Positions 33,852-45,657 of a stretch of DNA of 64,000 nucleotides are shown piece by piece. Origin of the DNA: Caballeronia sordidicola (lineage in GTDB: Bacteria > Pseudomonadota > Gammaproteobacteria > Burkholderiales > Burkholderiaceae). The stretch lies in contig NZ_JNFG01000205.1 in NCBI RefSeq assembly GCF_000729995.1, positions 1 through 64,000 on the forward strand, in the 5' to 3' direction. Each line of letters opens with the position of its first letter. The stretch's first letter is position 1. A model generated the notes under the pieces. It ran no database searches. It saw only the letters and a list, made by a program, of their open reading frames with translations, and was not told the origin of the DNA. A program made the translations under genes and the position numbers.

Positions 33852-34024
33852 ATAGTGTCGGACGGGGATTCGGAAGTAAAATGCGCGCATACGACACGTG
33901 GAAGCTGGTGCAAATCCAGCACGGTCGCGCCACTGTGATCGGTTCAGCACGAACCGGAAGTCAGACCTCGGCGTCGTATACCTCTTTTCTGACTTTGGGG
34001 CGCGCACTCCCCGGGAGACATCCA
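33852..34024 (+). promoter_or_regulatory. Cobalamin riboswitch
   Basis: The conserved core is readable. A stem-loop of GCTGG / TGCAAAT / CCAGC lies at 33904-33920, GCGCCACTGTG at 33927-33937, and the B12-box sequence GGAAGTCAGACC at 33956-33967. The expression platform that follows contains GGGG (33997-34000) able to pair with CCCC (34009-34012), next to the GGGAG binding site of a short reading frame at 34026. In the B12-bound state it should lower expression of the downstream genes btuB and perhaps cobF. The edges are approximate. Confidence 0.9.
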
Positions 34025-34025
34025 C

Positions 34026-34127
34026 ATGACCGATAGCCGATACTGCCCGCCATCCCGGCTCACTGCCAGAGCCGCATCCCCTCGAGTAGACGGCTTGGCC
34101 GGCGTCGGTGTACAAGACCCCGCATAA
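34026..34127 (+). CDS. Short leader reading frame after the riboswitch
   Basis: A 33-codon frame (MTDSRYCPPSRLTARA...) with GGGAG eight bases before the ATG, placed exactly where the riboswitch expression platform would control a start site. It ends 280 bases before btuB. It is not recognised. It may be a translated leader peptide, or the decayed start of a lost gene. Confidence 0.35.
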   Translation: MTDSRYCPPSRLTARAASPRVDGLAGVGVQDPA

Positions 34128-34406
34128 GTGAATTCGGCCGCCCCCTTGCGGCGTGATCGATTGTGCAGGCGAGGTGGGCCGTCCGCCGTTTGCCAAGACC
34201 AGCATCCGCGGCATGGGCTGCATCTGCAAGGCGCGAGAACTCATCGCAACGCAAAAGCGGCTTGGCCGCTGCGTGCGTTCGCGGGTTGATCTTGCCTGTC
34301 GGAACGAGCCTTAGCGCGGCGGCATCTCCACAAAGTCCGACATCGACACGCTGCGTCCACGCTCGCAGCCTGTCATCCAATCTACCAATAACAAGGCATT
34401 TCCAGT
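34128..34406. other. Leader segment between the short frame and btuB
   Basis: About 280 bases. No gene is supported on either strand, and no clear terminator. The distance from riboswitch to btuB is longer than usual. Confidence 0.35.
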
Positions 34407-36338
34407 ATGAAGTTCCGTCATTTCATCCTCACCTCTGCGCTGACGGTTTCGGCATGGCAGGTTGCACAGGCCGCGGATGACTCATCGTTGCCGCAGCCGG
34501 AGCAGCTTCCGTCCGCCGCCACGCTGCCGAATATTCTCGTCACCGGCGATACGCAGCATCTGCCGCAATCGTTCGATCAACGCTACGCGTCGACACAGGT
34601 ACTCACCCGCGCGGATCTCGACCGTCTGTCGCCTATTGAACCGAGCATCACGCAAGCCCTCGCAACCCTGCCGGGCGTCACCATTTCACAGAACGGCGGC
34701 CCCGGCTCCTCAGCCGCCGTCAGCATCCGCGGTTCATCGGGCAGTCAGGTCGCGGTGTTCATCGACGGTATCCGCGTTGGTTCGGCGACCACGGGCCAAG
34801 CCGCGTGGGCCGATCTACCGACCTCTGCCTTTGACCGCGTCGAGGTTATCTCAGGACCGGCGGCTGCCTCGTTCGGCGCGGATGCAGTGGGTGGCGTTGT
34901 GCAACTCTTCACGAACCGTGCGGCAAATCAGCCTAACCAAACCACGATCTCAACAGGCGGCGGTTCGAACAAAACGTTCGATACGCAGGTCCGCACTTCA
35001 GGCAGTATTTCGTCCACGGGTCCGCTCTCGGCTCTGGCCGGACTGACCTATTCGCTGGGTCTGCACGACTACAATACCGCGGGCATCGATGCGACCCAGC
35101 CCGGGGCCTACGGGCACGAGGATGGCCGCAATCCGTACCATGCTCAGGACGTGGATGCGCGTCTTGGCTATGCGCATGACAACTGGTCGATCTCCACATT
35201 CGCTCTTTATCACCGGTCCGACCTGTCCTACGACAATGCCGGCGGCGATAACCAGCAGCTCGATCATCAGTTGACGACGGGCGTTGCGTTTCATCTGGAC
35301 ATCACGCCGTTCACGCAGTTCGACCAGTCTGTCGGCTACGCGACGGACCGCCAGTTCCTCTATGCGAACAACCCGGCCATCCCGACCGATGAAATCGACT
35401 CCACGCGCTTCAGCACGTCGACATCGCTGACCCACCAGGAACGCGGGCTCGCGCTCTTCAGTCTGCCGCTGTCCGGCGAAAGCAAGCTCGCCTACGACTT
35501 CACCCGCGAGCAAGCCTTCCTCCCGGTCGATATCCCCATGGGCGTGCCGACGCGCAACGATTCAGCCGTATCGCTCCATCAGTCGGTCACGCTGGGTGCG
35601 TTGACGGTGTTTCTTGCAGGCCGCCACGAGATCATTCAGGGCCAGTCGGTTAATACGGGCAATGTTGCAGTTGCTTATGCAATTACGCCCGTTTATACGG
35701 CACGCATTTCGTATGGCAACGCATTCCGTCTGCCGACTTTCAACGACCTGTACTACCCGGGTTTCGCGAACCCGAACCTGCAGCCTGAGCGCAGCGATAC
35801 GGTCGAGGCAGCACTTGATGCCGCCACGTCCTTCGGCACCTTTACGGCCGCGGTATATGACACCCGCGTGCATGACCTCATCACTTACGACTCGCTGACC
35901 TTTCTCCCGGTGAATGTAGGCCGCGCGCACATCCAGGGGATCGACCTGTCGTACAAGGGCACGCTTGGCAACTCGACACCCGTCAGTCTCGCGATCGGCA
36001 TTTTGAATCCGCAGGATGTGACCGACCAGACGTGGCTTAACCGCCGTCCGCGCCAGACCGTCAGCCTGAACATCGATCACACGTGGGACGAGTTCCACCT
36101 GCATGCGCTGAGCACGGGCGTCTCGCTGCTATACGGCGGATCGACCTACGATGACCAGTTCAACGCAACGTACCTGCCGTCGTACACAACCGTTGCGCTG
36201 AGGGCCGCGTACAAGGTCAATTCGCATCTCACGGTGTCCGCCAATCTGTCGAACCTCTTTAACCGGCAGTACGTCACCGCCTACGGTTACAACACGTTGG
36301 GCCGCACGGCATTCGGCAAGGTCGCTTACACTTTCTAG
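34407..36338 (+). CDS. btuB: TonB-dependent vitamin B12 receptor BtuB-like
   Basis: A 643-aa outer-membrane receptor. The signal peptide is cleaved near AQAADD, followed by a short linker with a LPNILVTGD TonB-box-like stretch. A plug domain follows (LPGVTISQNGGPGSS, SIRGSSGSQVAVFIDGIRV, RVEVISGPAAASFG), then a 22-strand barrel ending in an aromatic residue (KVAYTF). The cobalamin riboswitch upstream supports B12 or corrinoid as the substrate. cobF follows after 32 bases. Confidence 0.88.
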   Translation: MKFRHFILTSALTVSAWQVAQAADDSSLPQPEQLPSAATLPNILVTGDTQHLPQSFDQRYASTQVLTRADLDRLSPIEPSITQALATLPGVTISQNGGPGSSAAVSIRGSSGSQVAVFIDGIRVGSATTGQAAWADLPTSAFDRVEVISGPAAASFGADAVGGVVQLFTNRAANQPNQTTISTGGGSNKTFDTQVRTSGSISSTGPLSALAGLTYSLGLHDYNTAGIDATQPGAYGHEDGRNPYHAQDVDARLGYAHDNWSISTFALYHRSDLSYDNAGGDNQQLDHQLTTGVAFHLDITPFTQFDQSVGYATDRQFLYANNPAIPTDEIDSTRFSTSTSLTHQERGLALFSLPLSGESKLAYDFTREQAFLPVDIPMGVPTRNDSAVSLHQSVTLGALTVFLAGRHEIIQGQSVNTGNVAVAYAITPVYTARISYGNAFRLPTFNDLYYPGFANPNLQPERSDTVEAALDAATSFGTFTAAVYDTRVHDLITYDSLTFLPVNVGRAHIQGIDLSYKGTLGNSTPVSLAIGILNPQDVTDQTWLNRRPRQTVSLNIDHTWDEFHLHALSTGVSLLYGGSTYDDQFNATYLPSYTTVALRAAYKVNSHLTVSANLSNLFNRQYVTAYGYNTLGRTAFGKVAYTF

Positions 36339-36370
36339 TCACTTGTCGCCATGACCTTGCGAGCCCATTT

Positions 36371-37144
36371 ATGAAGCGAATCCTGATCATTGGTATTGGC
36401 GCCGGCAACCCCGACTATGTGACGATTCAGGCGGTCAACGCGCTTAACGAAGTCGATGTCTTCTTCGTGATGGACAAGGGCATCGCCAAGGAAAAGCTGG
36501 TTGCGTTGCGTAAGGAAATTTGCCGGCGTTTCATCAAGCGCAGTGACTATCGCTTTGCCGAAGCAAGCAGTCCCGAGCGAGCACGAGACGCTGCCGATTA
36601 TCGGGCGAGCGTCGAGGATCTCAATGAAGACAAGCAGGTCGTCTTCGAGCGGCTTATCTCCGAAGAGTTGTCCGATGGTGAGTGCGGGGCGTTCCTGACA
36701 TGGGGCGACCCTACGCTTTACGACAGCACCATCCGGATCATTGACTCGATCATCAGGAAGGGCGGTCACGATCTCGTGTTTGAAGTGATCCCGGGGATAA
36801 GCAGCATCCAGGCTTTGGCCGCACAGCACAAGATACCGTTGAATCGCATTGGAGAGTCGATCGGGATAACCACGGGGAGGCGCATAGCCGAGGGTTTTCC
36901 GAACAACGTCGACAGCGTGGTGGTGATGCTGGATGCCGAAGGCGCCTACAAACGTTTCGCCGATCAGGACATCGACATTTACTGGGGTGCTTATATCGGC
37001 ACGCCGGACGAGATTCTGGTGTCCGGAAAACTGAAGGATGTAGTCGGAGATATCGAACGGATTCGCGCGGAAGCGCGGAAGGAAAACGGCTGGATCATGG
37101 ATAGCTATCTGATGCGAAGGAACTCAACTCGCGAGGATAACTAA
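36371..37144 (+). CDS. cobF: Precorrin-6A synthase (deacetylating)
   Basis: A 257-aa tetrapyrrole-methylase-fold enzyme that methylates precorrin-5 at C1 and releases acetate in the aerobic cobalamin pathway. It contains the SAM-binding GIGAGNPDYVT start, FLTWGDPTLYDST, and VIPGISSIQALAA; the order and length match CobF. It stands alone here behind btuB rather than in a cob cluster, and probably shares the B12 riboswitch. No other cob gene is in the window. Confidence 0.87.
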   Translation: MKRILIIGIGAGNPDYVTIQAVNALNEVDVFFVMDKGIAKEKLVALRKEICRRFIKRSDYRFAEASSPERARDAADYRASVEDLNEDKQVVFERLISEELSDGECGAFLTWGDPTLYDSTIRIIDSIIRKGGHDLVFEVIPGISSIQALAAQHKIPLNRIGESIGITTGRRIAEGFPNNVDSVVVMLDAEGAYKRFADQDIDIYWGAYIGTPDEILVSGKLKDVVGDIERIRAEARKENGWIMDSYLMRRNSTREDN

Positions 37145-37453
37145 CGGTTATCACGCGGGACTCTGCCAATTGAATCCCGCACTCACGAACGGTGCTCTCA
37201 ATAGAACCTCCGGGTGACGCCGACCTTGGGAACGTCTCGCGCGCGACCCGGTTTGCAGTCTGATCCCATCGGTCGAGTTGGCTTTTTAATCATTGGCTTG
37301 TTAATAAAGTCGAACATCGCATGCGTAGCCGTCATGCGGCATCGAGAACCCTCGGTCCGTCGTTGCTTTCGGGGCCTCCATCTCCTAATCTGATCGAAGA
37401 GGCTCGGGTCGAGGAAAGCCGGTGAGCCTTCATGTACTTTATTGGGGGTCCGA
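37145..37453. other. Intergenic region between cobF and the cysteine hydrolase
   Basis: About 310 bases with nothing that can be supported as a gene. It probably contains the promoter of the cysteine hydrolase. Confidence 0.35.
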
Positions 37454-38101
37454 ATGATCTTTGATCGAACCGAGACAGCCGTGGTTTTCATCGACCCGCA
37501 AGTCGATGTCTTAAGTAAGGAAGGCAAGAACTGGGGCGCGGTCGGAGCAAGCGTGACAGAGAATAAGACGGTGGAAAACATGCTGCGGATCTTCAAGGCG
37601 GCAAAGTCCGCGAGGCTCGCAGTCTTTATATCGCCGCACTACTTTTTTCCGACGGATCGCGCCTGGAAATTCAATGGCCCGTTGGAGACGGATGAATTCG
37701 CCACCGGTACGTTTGCGCGCAGCGGTGGGTTGAGTCTGGATGGCTTCGAAGGCTCTGGTGCGGACTGGCTCGACGTCTTCAAGCCCTACATCAACGACGG
37801 CGAGACAATCGTTGTCAGTCCACACAAGGTGTTCGGACCGCAGACCAACGATCTCGTTCTTCAACTGCGCAAGCGCGGAGTGAGGAGGGTGGTACTGGGA
37901 GGCATGCTTGCGAACATGTGCGTGGAGTCACATCTGCGTGATTTGCTCGAACAGGGATTCGAGGTTTTTGTTGTCAGCGATGCCACTGCCGGCCCGCGTC
38001 ATCCGGTCTGGGGCGACGGGTACAAGGCGGCGATGATCAACTACGCGTTTCTCGCGCACGGCGTGGTCAATACCGACGAAGTCGTGGCTTCAATGCAATG
38101 A
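37454..38101 (+). CDS. Isochorismatase-like cysteine hydrolase
   Basis: A 215-aa hydrolase of the isochorismatase/nicotinamidase superfamily. The catalytic triad is visible: D14 (VVFIDPQVD), K125 (SPHKVFG) and C156 (LANMCVES). The ATG at 37454 has a GGGGG run upstream; a TTG four codons earlier is possible. The substrate is unknown. The broad family cleaves amides and ureido compounds. It faces katG across a strong hairpin. Confidence 0.82.
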   Translation: MIFDRTETAVVFIDPQVDVLSKEGKNWGAVGASVTENKTVENMLRIFKAAKSARLAVFISPHYFFPTDRAWKFNGPLETDEFATGTFARSGGLSLDGFEGSGADWLDVFKPYINDGETIVVSPHKVFGPQTNDLVLQLRKRGVRRVVLGGMLANMCVESHLRDLLEQGFEVFVVSDATAGPRHPVWGDGYKAAMINYAFLAHGVVNTDEVVASMQ

Positions 38102-38104
38102 AAT

Positions 38105-38132
38105 CCCCGTCAGGACGACAGCCCTGACGGGG
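38105..38132. terminator. Bidirectional terminator between the cysteine hydrolase and katG
   Basis: CCCCGTCAGG and CCTGACGGGG form a perfect 10-base stem with an 8-base loop, four bases after the hydrolase stop and 13 before the end of katG. On the minus strand it is followed by ATTT. Confidence 0.7.
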
Positions 38133-38145
38133 GCGATGCGACCCC

Positions 38146-40407
<2,262 letters not shown>

Positions 40408-40752
40408 GCGTTGTCTCCTTGAGAGGACGGACCCACTACTTGTTTTAAGGACGTCTAGCCTTCATCGTGCGGAATTGATGACGCCGTGCCCGGTGGTCTG
40501 CCAGGAAATGCCGTGGTGGACTTTTACTGTTGATCACCGGAAGCGCCAACCTGTTACTCGGGCAAACACTGTCGTAGCCTACATTGAACGAGCGCTGCTT
40601 GCGTTGGCAAGCCTACTCCAGTTGAATATAGGCTTGTGTGACCATCAGCAGAATTAGATTCGTGCAATGCCAGTGATAGCTCACCGCTATATCGCAGCGG
40701 GCGCTTTCTTGCCTCGGCACGATCGTGCGAAACCCGCTTGCTCGAGAGCTCT
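40408..40752. other. Region upstream of katG
   Basis: About 345 bases between the katG start and the end of the efflux pump gene, both on the minus strand. Nothing gene-like is seen. Confidence 0.35.
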
Positions 40753-42306
40753 TCAAGATTTGCGACGCTTCCTGTCATGGTCAAGCATAAGCCATGCGCT
40801 GATGGCGCTCGCAAGCGCAAGACCCGATGCAATTAGCACGATCACGCGGAACCCCAAAACAAATGACTCGCGCGTGGCCTCCATGACGCGGGCGTCGGGA
40901 TTGACCGCGGCACCGAGAAGCGCGCGCTGCTCATTCACTTGCTGTTGCATGGCTTGAGAGAGGCCGAGTGGCAAAAGGTGCGCGTCGAGCGATTTATTGA
41001 ATAACACCGATAGGACAAGGCCGAAGACCGCTACGGCGAGAAGTCCGGCGACGCGAGATATAGCGTTGTTCACCCCGGATGCGACTCCCGACTGATTCTC
41101 CGGAACGGCGTTCATGACCGACGTGGTGAGCGGGGCAACGCAAATCGCCATGCCCAGGCCAAGCACGACGACTGGCGCGAAGAAGGTCTTTAGGTACGAA
41201 CCGCCCACTCCGGGCCATGCCAAAAGCGCAAATCCCGCAGCGACAATGATGGAGCCCACGGTGAGTGGCGCCCTCGCGCCATAGGTTGCGACCAGTCCGC
41301 CCGTCCATCGTGAAAGCACGAAGATAATCAGGATCAACGGCAATAGTGCGGCTCCGGCCTCAGCCGCTGAATAATGATGGATCTGAATAAGCGTGAACGG
41401 CAGGAAATAAAGTATTCCCCCGAGGCCAGAATAGAGAAAGAACGTAATCAGGTTTGCACCCGCAAATGTGTGCGATCTGAAGAGCGCCAATGGCACCATC
41501 GGAGCGGGGCATCGAGCCTCGCGAATCAGAAAGGCGATGAGTGCTATCACGCCGACCGACGCCGCTACCAGAACGCCCGACGCTTTTTCAGAAGCCTCGA
41601 TGAGTGCGTATGTAATTCCGCCGAGTCCTATCGATGCTAATAACGCTCCTGTCCAGTCCAGCGCTGCATCGAGTTTTTCGTTTTTGCTCTCGTTGACCCG
41701 CCATAGCGTGATGCCCACAACGACCGCCGCCAATGGCAGATTGAGCACGAATACCGATCGCCACGAAAAGTGTTCGACCATCCAGCCGCCAAGCACGGGG
41801 CCTCCTGCGCCCATCATCGCGGTGAATCCCGACCAGGTGCCGATCGCGCGCCCGCGCGTGCTGGGCGGGTAGGCGGAGCTGATGAGAGACAGGCTGCCGG
41901 GCACAAGGAAAGCGGCGCCGATTCCCTGAACTGTCCGGGCAGCTATCAGTCCTCCGATAGACCCAGCGAACGCGCACCACGCCGATCCGATTGCGAATAA
42001 AACCGTACCGAACAGGAAGACCATTTTCCTGCCGTAGCTATCGCCGAACGAACCTCCGACGAGCAGCAGCGACGCCAGCGACAACGCATAAGCCTCAACC
42101 ACCCACTGGAGGTCTTTCGAGGTCGCGTGAAGCCCACTCTGTATTGCAGGCAGCGCGATGTTGACGACCGTTCCGTCGATAAACGCCAGGCTGGAGCCAA
42201 GTATCGCGGCGATCAATACCCAGACGTTACCCGTCGATGTACTCTCGACAGCTTGAGTTGTTCTCGAATGTGACCCGTCGGGCGCGTGCCGATCTGATGG
42301 TTTCAT
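40753..42306 (-). CDS. DHA2-family MFS efflux transporter
   Basis: A 517-aa 14-helix drug:H+ antiporter of the EmrB/QacA type. It contains LGSSLAFIDGTVVNIALPAIQ in helix 1, the family block (read within residues 36-56), and the GDSYGRK loop and GIGAAFLVPGSLSL motif C region. ATG at 42306 is preferred to a TTG three codons earlier. There is no adjacent membrane-fusion protein and no regulator nearby, so the substrate is unknown. Confidence 0.87.
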   Translation of the reverse strand: MKPSDRHAPDGSHSRTTQAVESTSTGNVWVLIAAILGSSLAFIDGTVVNIALPAIQSGLHATSKDLQWVVEAYALSLASLLLVGGSFGDSYGRKMVFLFGTVLFAIGSAWCAFAGSIGGLIAARTVQGIGAAFLVPGSLSLISSAYPPSTRGRAIGTWSGFTAMMGAGGPVLGGWMVEHFSWRSVFVLNLPLAAVVVGITLWRVNESKNEKLDAALDWTGALLASIGLGGITYALIEASEKASGVLVAASVGVIALIAFLIREARCPAPMVPLALFRSHTFAGANLITFFLYSGLGGILYFLPFTLIQIHHYSAAEAGAALLPLILIIFVLSRWTGGLVATYGARAPLTVGSIIVAAGFALLAWPGVGGSYLKTFFAPVVVLGLGMAICVAPLTTSVMNAVPENQSGVASGVNNAISRVAGLLAVAVFGLVLSVLFNKSLDAHLLPLGLSQAMQQQVNEQRALLGAAVNPDARVMEATRESFVLGFRVIVLIASGLALASAISAWLMLDHDRKRRKS

Positions 42307-42570
42307 GGGGCTCAAAATAACACGTTGTTATCCATGATCTTGCATGGGTTGCAAACGGTTTTCTGATGCCACCTTGACGGATTGACGCTATTGATTCGGA
42401 ATGGGTGACAACTTCATTGTGGTCTGCGTCAGACCTGAAACTACGCAAGTGAAGCCCGACGCCACTGCATTCAACGCGATGTGCCAGCAGCGCAAGTATT
42501 TTTCAGCAGGACCAAAGTACCAGCGGCAGCCACCAAAACCCATCGCGCAGGGTGGTTATGCGGGCCTCGA

Positions 42571-43818
42571 TCAGAAGAACGCGCCTGTCGGCGGAAGCTG
42601 TCCGGTCAGCAGGTTCTGCCCAAGCAGGCGCTCCTTGTAAAGGCGTGGATTGTGCGAGGCAATCACCTTGATGTTGCGCCAGTGCCGGTCCAGCGCGCCC
42701 ACGCGCGAAACGACCGTGCCTGATCCAAGATCGATCAGCCAGGTGGCGATCTGCGGAGCGAGATCGTCGATCACGACCTTCGCTTCCGCCGCCGAGAGCG
42801 TGGCAGCAAGCGTGGTCTCGTACTCATCGCTTGTTCCGTAGCTGTCCCACGCACGTTGCAGCGCTTCGATCGCACGATCTGCCGTCGCTTCGACGCTGGC
42901 CGCGTAAGCGCGGATTCGGCCAAGCAACGCCTGCAACACAGGCTCGTCGGTGGGATGCGCGGCTTCGCCATGATAGAAATTGCGCCCGCGTGTACGCAAA
43001 ACCTCGACGGCGTCCAACGTCACGCGCCGCGCGATGCCTGCAATGCAGTTGCTCAGGTAGACCTGATGAAAGGTGAATCCCCAAGGCGCGGCTTCCTCCG
43101 TCCTCGGTGGATCAACCGGATAGACCTGCGCGGCGGGCACACTCACCGCATGAAATTTCGCTGTACCCGAGCCTGTCAGGCGCTGGCCGAATCCCTGCCA
43201 GTCGTCATCGTTGCCGACGCCTTCGCCGCGATCGAGCACATATTGCACGGCCCGGCCTTCTCGGCTTTCCACGGTGACACCAACGAATGCGTCGTTATAG
43301 AGGTTGCCGGTCGCATAAACCTTCACGCCTGATCCGACGTAGACATGCCGGTTTTCGTCCCATTCGAGCTTGCTCAGCACCTGGCTTGGACGGGCGCCGG
43401 CCGCCACCGCATCGGTTTCGACAAAACTGAGTCCAACCGTTTTCTTCTGCCTCGTCAGATCGAGGACGTGCGCATGGAAGGGATGATCGCGCCGTCTGAG
43501 AGACGCTTCGACCTGCCACAGATGATTGCGAAAAGCATGGGCGATGTTTGAATCCGCCGCGGCAATATCGCGCGCTACGACGAGAAGTTCGCTTAACGAA
43601 AGACCTTGGCCGCCCGCATCGGACGGCAGGCGCAACGCGCCGAACCCGAGGGCCTTGAGTCGCGCGATCTCTTCGTGCGGCAGACGATGTTCCCGTTCCC
43701 GCGCGGCCGCACTCGACGCGATATCCGCGATGGCTTCGGAGAAACCGAGCGATGCGGACAATGGCGAGACGAGCTTGGGTCCGCCGCCGTGGTTAGTCGT
43801 CGTCTCAGACATGCTCAT
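42571..43818 (-). CDS. Acyl-CoA-dehydrogenase-fold monooxygenase (SfnB/DszC-like)
   Basis: A 415-aa flavoprotein of the acyl-CoA dehydrogenase superfamily, in the subgroup that includes SfnB and the FMNH2-dependent DszC monooxygenase. Blocks include LPHEEIARLKALGFGALRLP, the N-terminal helical domain (residues 43-62), GGQGLSLSELLVVARDIAAAD, and SGVKVYATGNLYNDAFV. The start at 43818 has GAGG upstream, while the frame open to 43947 lies in the spacer after the binding-protein gene. It is the last gene behind a sulfonate-type importer, so oxidation of a sulfur compound is likely. Confidence 0.78.
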   Translation of the reverse strand: MSMSETTTNHGGGPKLVSPLSASLGFSEAIADIASSAAAREREHRLPHEEIARLKALGFGALRLPSDAGGQGLSLSELLVVARDIAAADSNIAHAFRNHLWQVEASLRRRDHPFHAHVLDLTRQKKTVGLSFVETDAVAAGARPSQVLSKLEWDENRHVYVGSGVKVYATGNLYNDAFVGVTVESREGRAVQYVLDRGEGVGNDDDWQGFGQRLTGSGTAKFHAVSVPAAQVYPVDPPRTEEAAPWGFTFHQVYLSNCIAGIARRVTLDAVEVLRTRGRNFYHGEAAHPTDEPVLQALLGRIRAYAASVEATADRAIEALQRAWDSYGTSDEYETTLAATLSAAEAKVVIDDLAPQIATWLIDLGSGTVVSRVGALDRHWRNIKVIASHNPRLYKERLLGQNLLTGQLPPTGAFF

Positions 43819-43855
43819 GCCGCCTCTGGAAGTGGGTGGGATCGTCCATTGCCCG

Positions 43856-44878
43856 TCAAACCTTGATGCTGTAATCCGCGACGTTGATTCGCGAGTGGAT
43901 GATCTTGCGTTCCGCGAGCCAGTCGGCGGCGCGTTGGAGTTGCGCAATGAAAGCGGCGTCGTCGGGTTCGTGGAATTGATTCACGCGTTTCAGGTTGGTC
44001 AAATAGTCGCGTACCTGATCCGGGTATTTGGCTTCCTTCTGTGCGAGCTGCTCAGATTCGGCGGAGTGCGCCGATTGCCATGCGCCTTCGACGTAGTACG
44101 CGTCGATCACCGCGCGAATCAGCTCGGAATTCTCCTCGGTGAATTTCCGGCGTGTCACCAGCGAGCTGTAGTCGATCAGGAAATCGAGGTCGCGTCCCTC
44201 GTTGAAGATATCCTTTGCGTCGTTCGAATAGCGCGAGATGTCGACTGCCGGCGACCACATCGACCACGCATCGACTACGCCTTGCGCAAAGGCAGGTGCG
44301 GCATCGGGAGGATTCAGGTAGACGAACTCGACCTTGCTACGGTCGACGTGGTTCTTTTCCAGTGCGGCGATCAGCAGGAATTCGCCAAGTCCCGAGCGGT
44401 TGACGGCGACCTTGCGCCCCGCCAGATCGGCGACCGAATTGATGCCGCTCGATTTCTTCACGATGATCGCAGTCGAGCGAGGCGAATAGACGTCGAACGC
44501 ATTGAAGACGATCGGTGAACCGGCCAGCATCGCCGCCAATGCGGGCGTGGTCGACCCCCAGAAACCGAAGTCCGCGCTGCCGCCCACCACTGCCTGAATC
44601 GACGGCGCGTGGTTCGGAAACGGTCCGACCCATTCGACCTTGATGCCTTTCGCGCCGAGCGTCTTGTCGAACACGCCGCGTTGCTTGGCAATGTCCGGAA
44701 GGCTGCCGTATCCCCAGCCGATGCGAACCGTATCGGTGTTGCGCGTCAGCTTGCGCGGTTCGGCTGCTTGAGATGCTTGAGCCGCTTGGGCTGGAAGCAG
44801 GCTGCTTGCGGCGACGCCGGCCAGCAGTCCACCCGCCGCGCGCAACAGTTGGCGGCGGCTCAGTGAAGAATCGTTCAT
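43856..44878 (-). CDS. Aliphatic sulfonate-type ABC substrate-binding protein
   Basis: A 340-aa periplasmic protein of the SsuA/NMT1-like group. The N-terminus SRRQLLRAAGG is a twin-arginine signal, with cleavage near AQAAQA. The body contains RIGWGYGSLPDIAKQRG and GGSADFGFWGSTTPALAAMLAG, typical of sulfonate-binding proteins. The gene lies between the ATPase and the flavin monooxygenase. It could instead bind another organosulfur, nitrogen or pyrimidine compound. Confidence 0.83.
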   Translation of the reverse strand: MNDSSLSRRQLLRAAGGLLAGVAASSLLPAQAAQASQAAEPRKLTRNTDTVRIGWGYGSLPDIAKQRGVFDKTLGAKGIKVEWVGPFPNHAPSIQAVVGGSADFGFWGSTTPALAAMLAGSPIVFNAFDVYSPRSTAIIVKKSSGINSVADLAGRKVAVNRSGLGEFLLIAALEKNHVDRSKVEFVYLNPPDAAPAFAQGVVDAWSMWSPAVDISRYSNDAKDIFNEGRDLDFLIDYSSLVTRRKFTEENSELIRAVIDAYYVEGAWQSAHSAESEQLAQKEAKYPDQVRDYLTNLKRVNQFHEPDDAAFIAQLQRAADWLAERKIIHSRINVADYSIKV

Positions 44879-44913
44879 CCTTGTCAGGTCCTTGGAGTCA
44901 TGCAGAAAAGCGC

Positions 44914-45657
44914 TCAGTGAGACTGAACGCCAAGCTCTTCGAGCAATGTGGACCGCAGTTCCTGCGGCGTATGGTTTTTGGGTTGGAAGGAGGCAGCAAT
45001 GCGTCCCGAGCGCATGACGAGAATCCTGTCGGCGAGCGTGAGCGCTTCGTCGACGTCATGCGTCACAAGCAGCACGCCCGGGTGATGACGCGCCACGAGT
45101 TCCTTCACGAGTCCGTGCATCTTGATCCGCGTGAGCGCGTCGAGCGCCGCGAACGGTTCGTCCAGCAACAGGAGCGCGGGTTCGGGAACGAGGGCCCGCG
45201 CCAACGCGACGCGCTGCGCCTGCCCGCCCGACAGGTTGCGCGGCCAGTCCTCCTCGCGACCAGTCAGCCCGACTTCGGCGAGAGCTTGCGCCGCACCGGC
45301 CCGACCGACCGTGGTTTCATGACCGAGCGCGACGTTCGCGGACAACGTCGCCCAAGGCAGCAGGCGAGGCTCCTGGAACACGACGGAAGGGCGCGCGGGC
45401 GCGCGGATCCGCCCTGCATCAGGCAGATCGAGCCCGGCCAGCGCGCGCAGCAACGTGGTCTTTCCACACCCGCTTTCACCCAGGAGCGCGACAAATTCAC
45501 CTTCGTGGATGTCAAGATCGAGCGCGTCGATGACAACACGCGAGCCATAGCGGCGTTGCAGGCCACGTACCGATACAGCCAGCGGGGACTGGCTGACGCG
45601 ATCTTCGATCAGCGCTGAAACGTCGGAATCCCGGGACAGGACAGTGCTTGATGTCAT
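44914..45657 (-). CDS. ssuB: Sulfonate-type ABC transporter ATPase
   Basis: A 247-aa ATPase with Walker A GESGCGKTT, signature LSGGQAQR and Walker B LLLLDEP. The short SsuB form of the Q-loop (VFQEPRLLPW) supports the sulfonate/taurine group. The ATG at 45657 overlaps the permease stop by four bases and has GGAG upstream. Confidence 0.85.
   Translation of the reverse strand: MTSSTVLSRDSDVSALIEDRVSQSPLAVSVRGLQRRYGSRVVIDALDLDIHEGEFVALLGESGCGKTTLLRALAGLDLPDAGRIRAPARPSVVFQEPRLLPWATLSANVALGHETTVGRAGAAQALAEVGLTGREEDWPRNLSGGQAQRVALARALVPEPALLLLDEPFAALDALTRIKMHGLVKELVARHHPGVLLVTHDVDEALTLADRILVMRSGRIAASFQPKNHTPQELRSTLLEELGVQSH

Noticed and set aside
33606..34244. A 212-codon minus-strand frame across the riboswitch region
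   Set aside because: It overlaps the conserved riboswitch core on the other strand and shows no recognisable domain.
40408..40752. OxyR binding site upstream of katG
   Set aside because: No convincing spaced ATAG-type tetrad could be read by eye.
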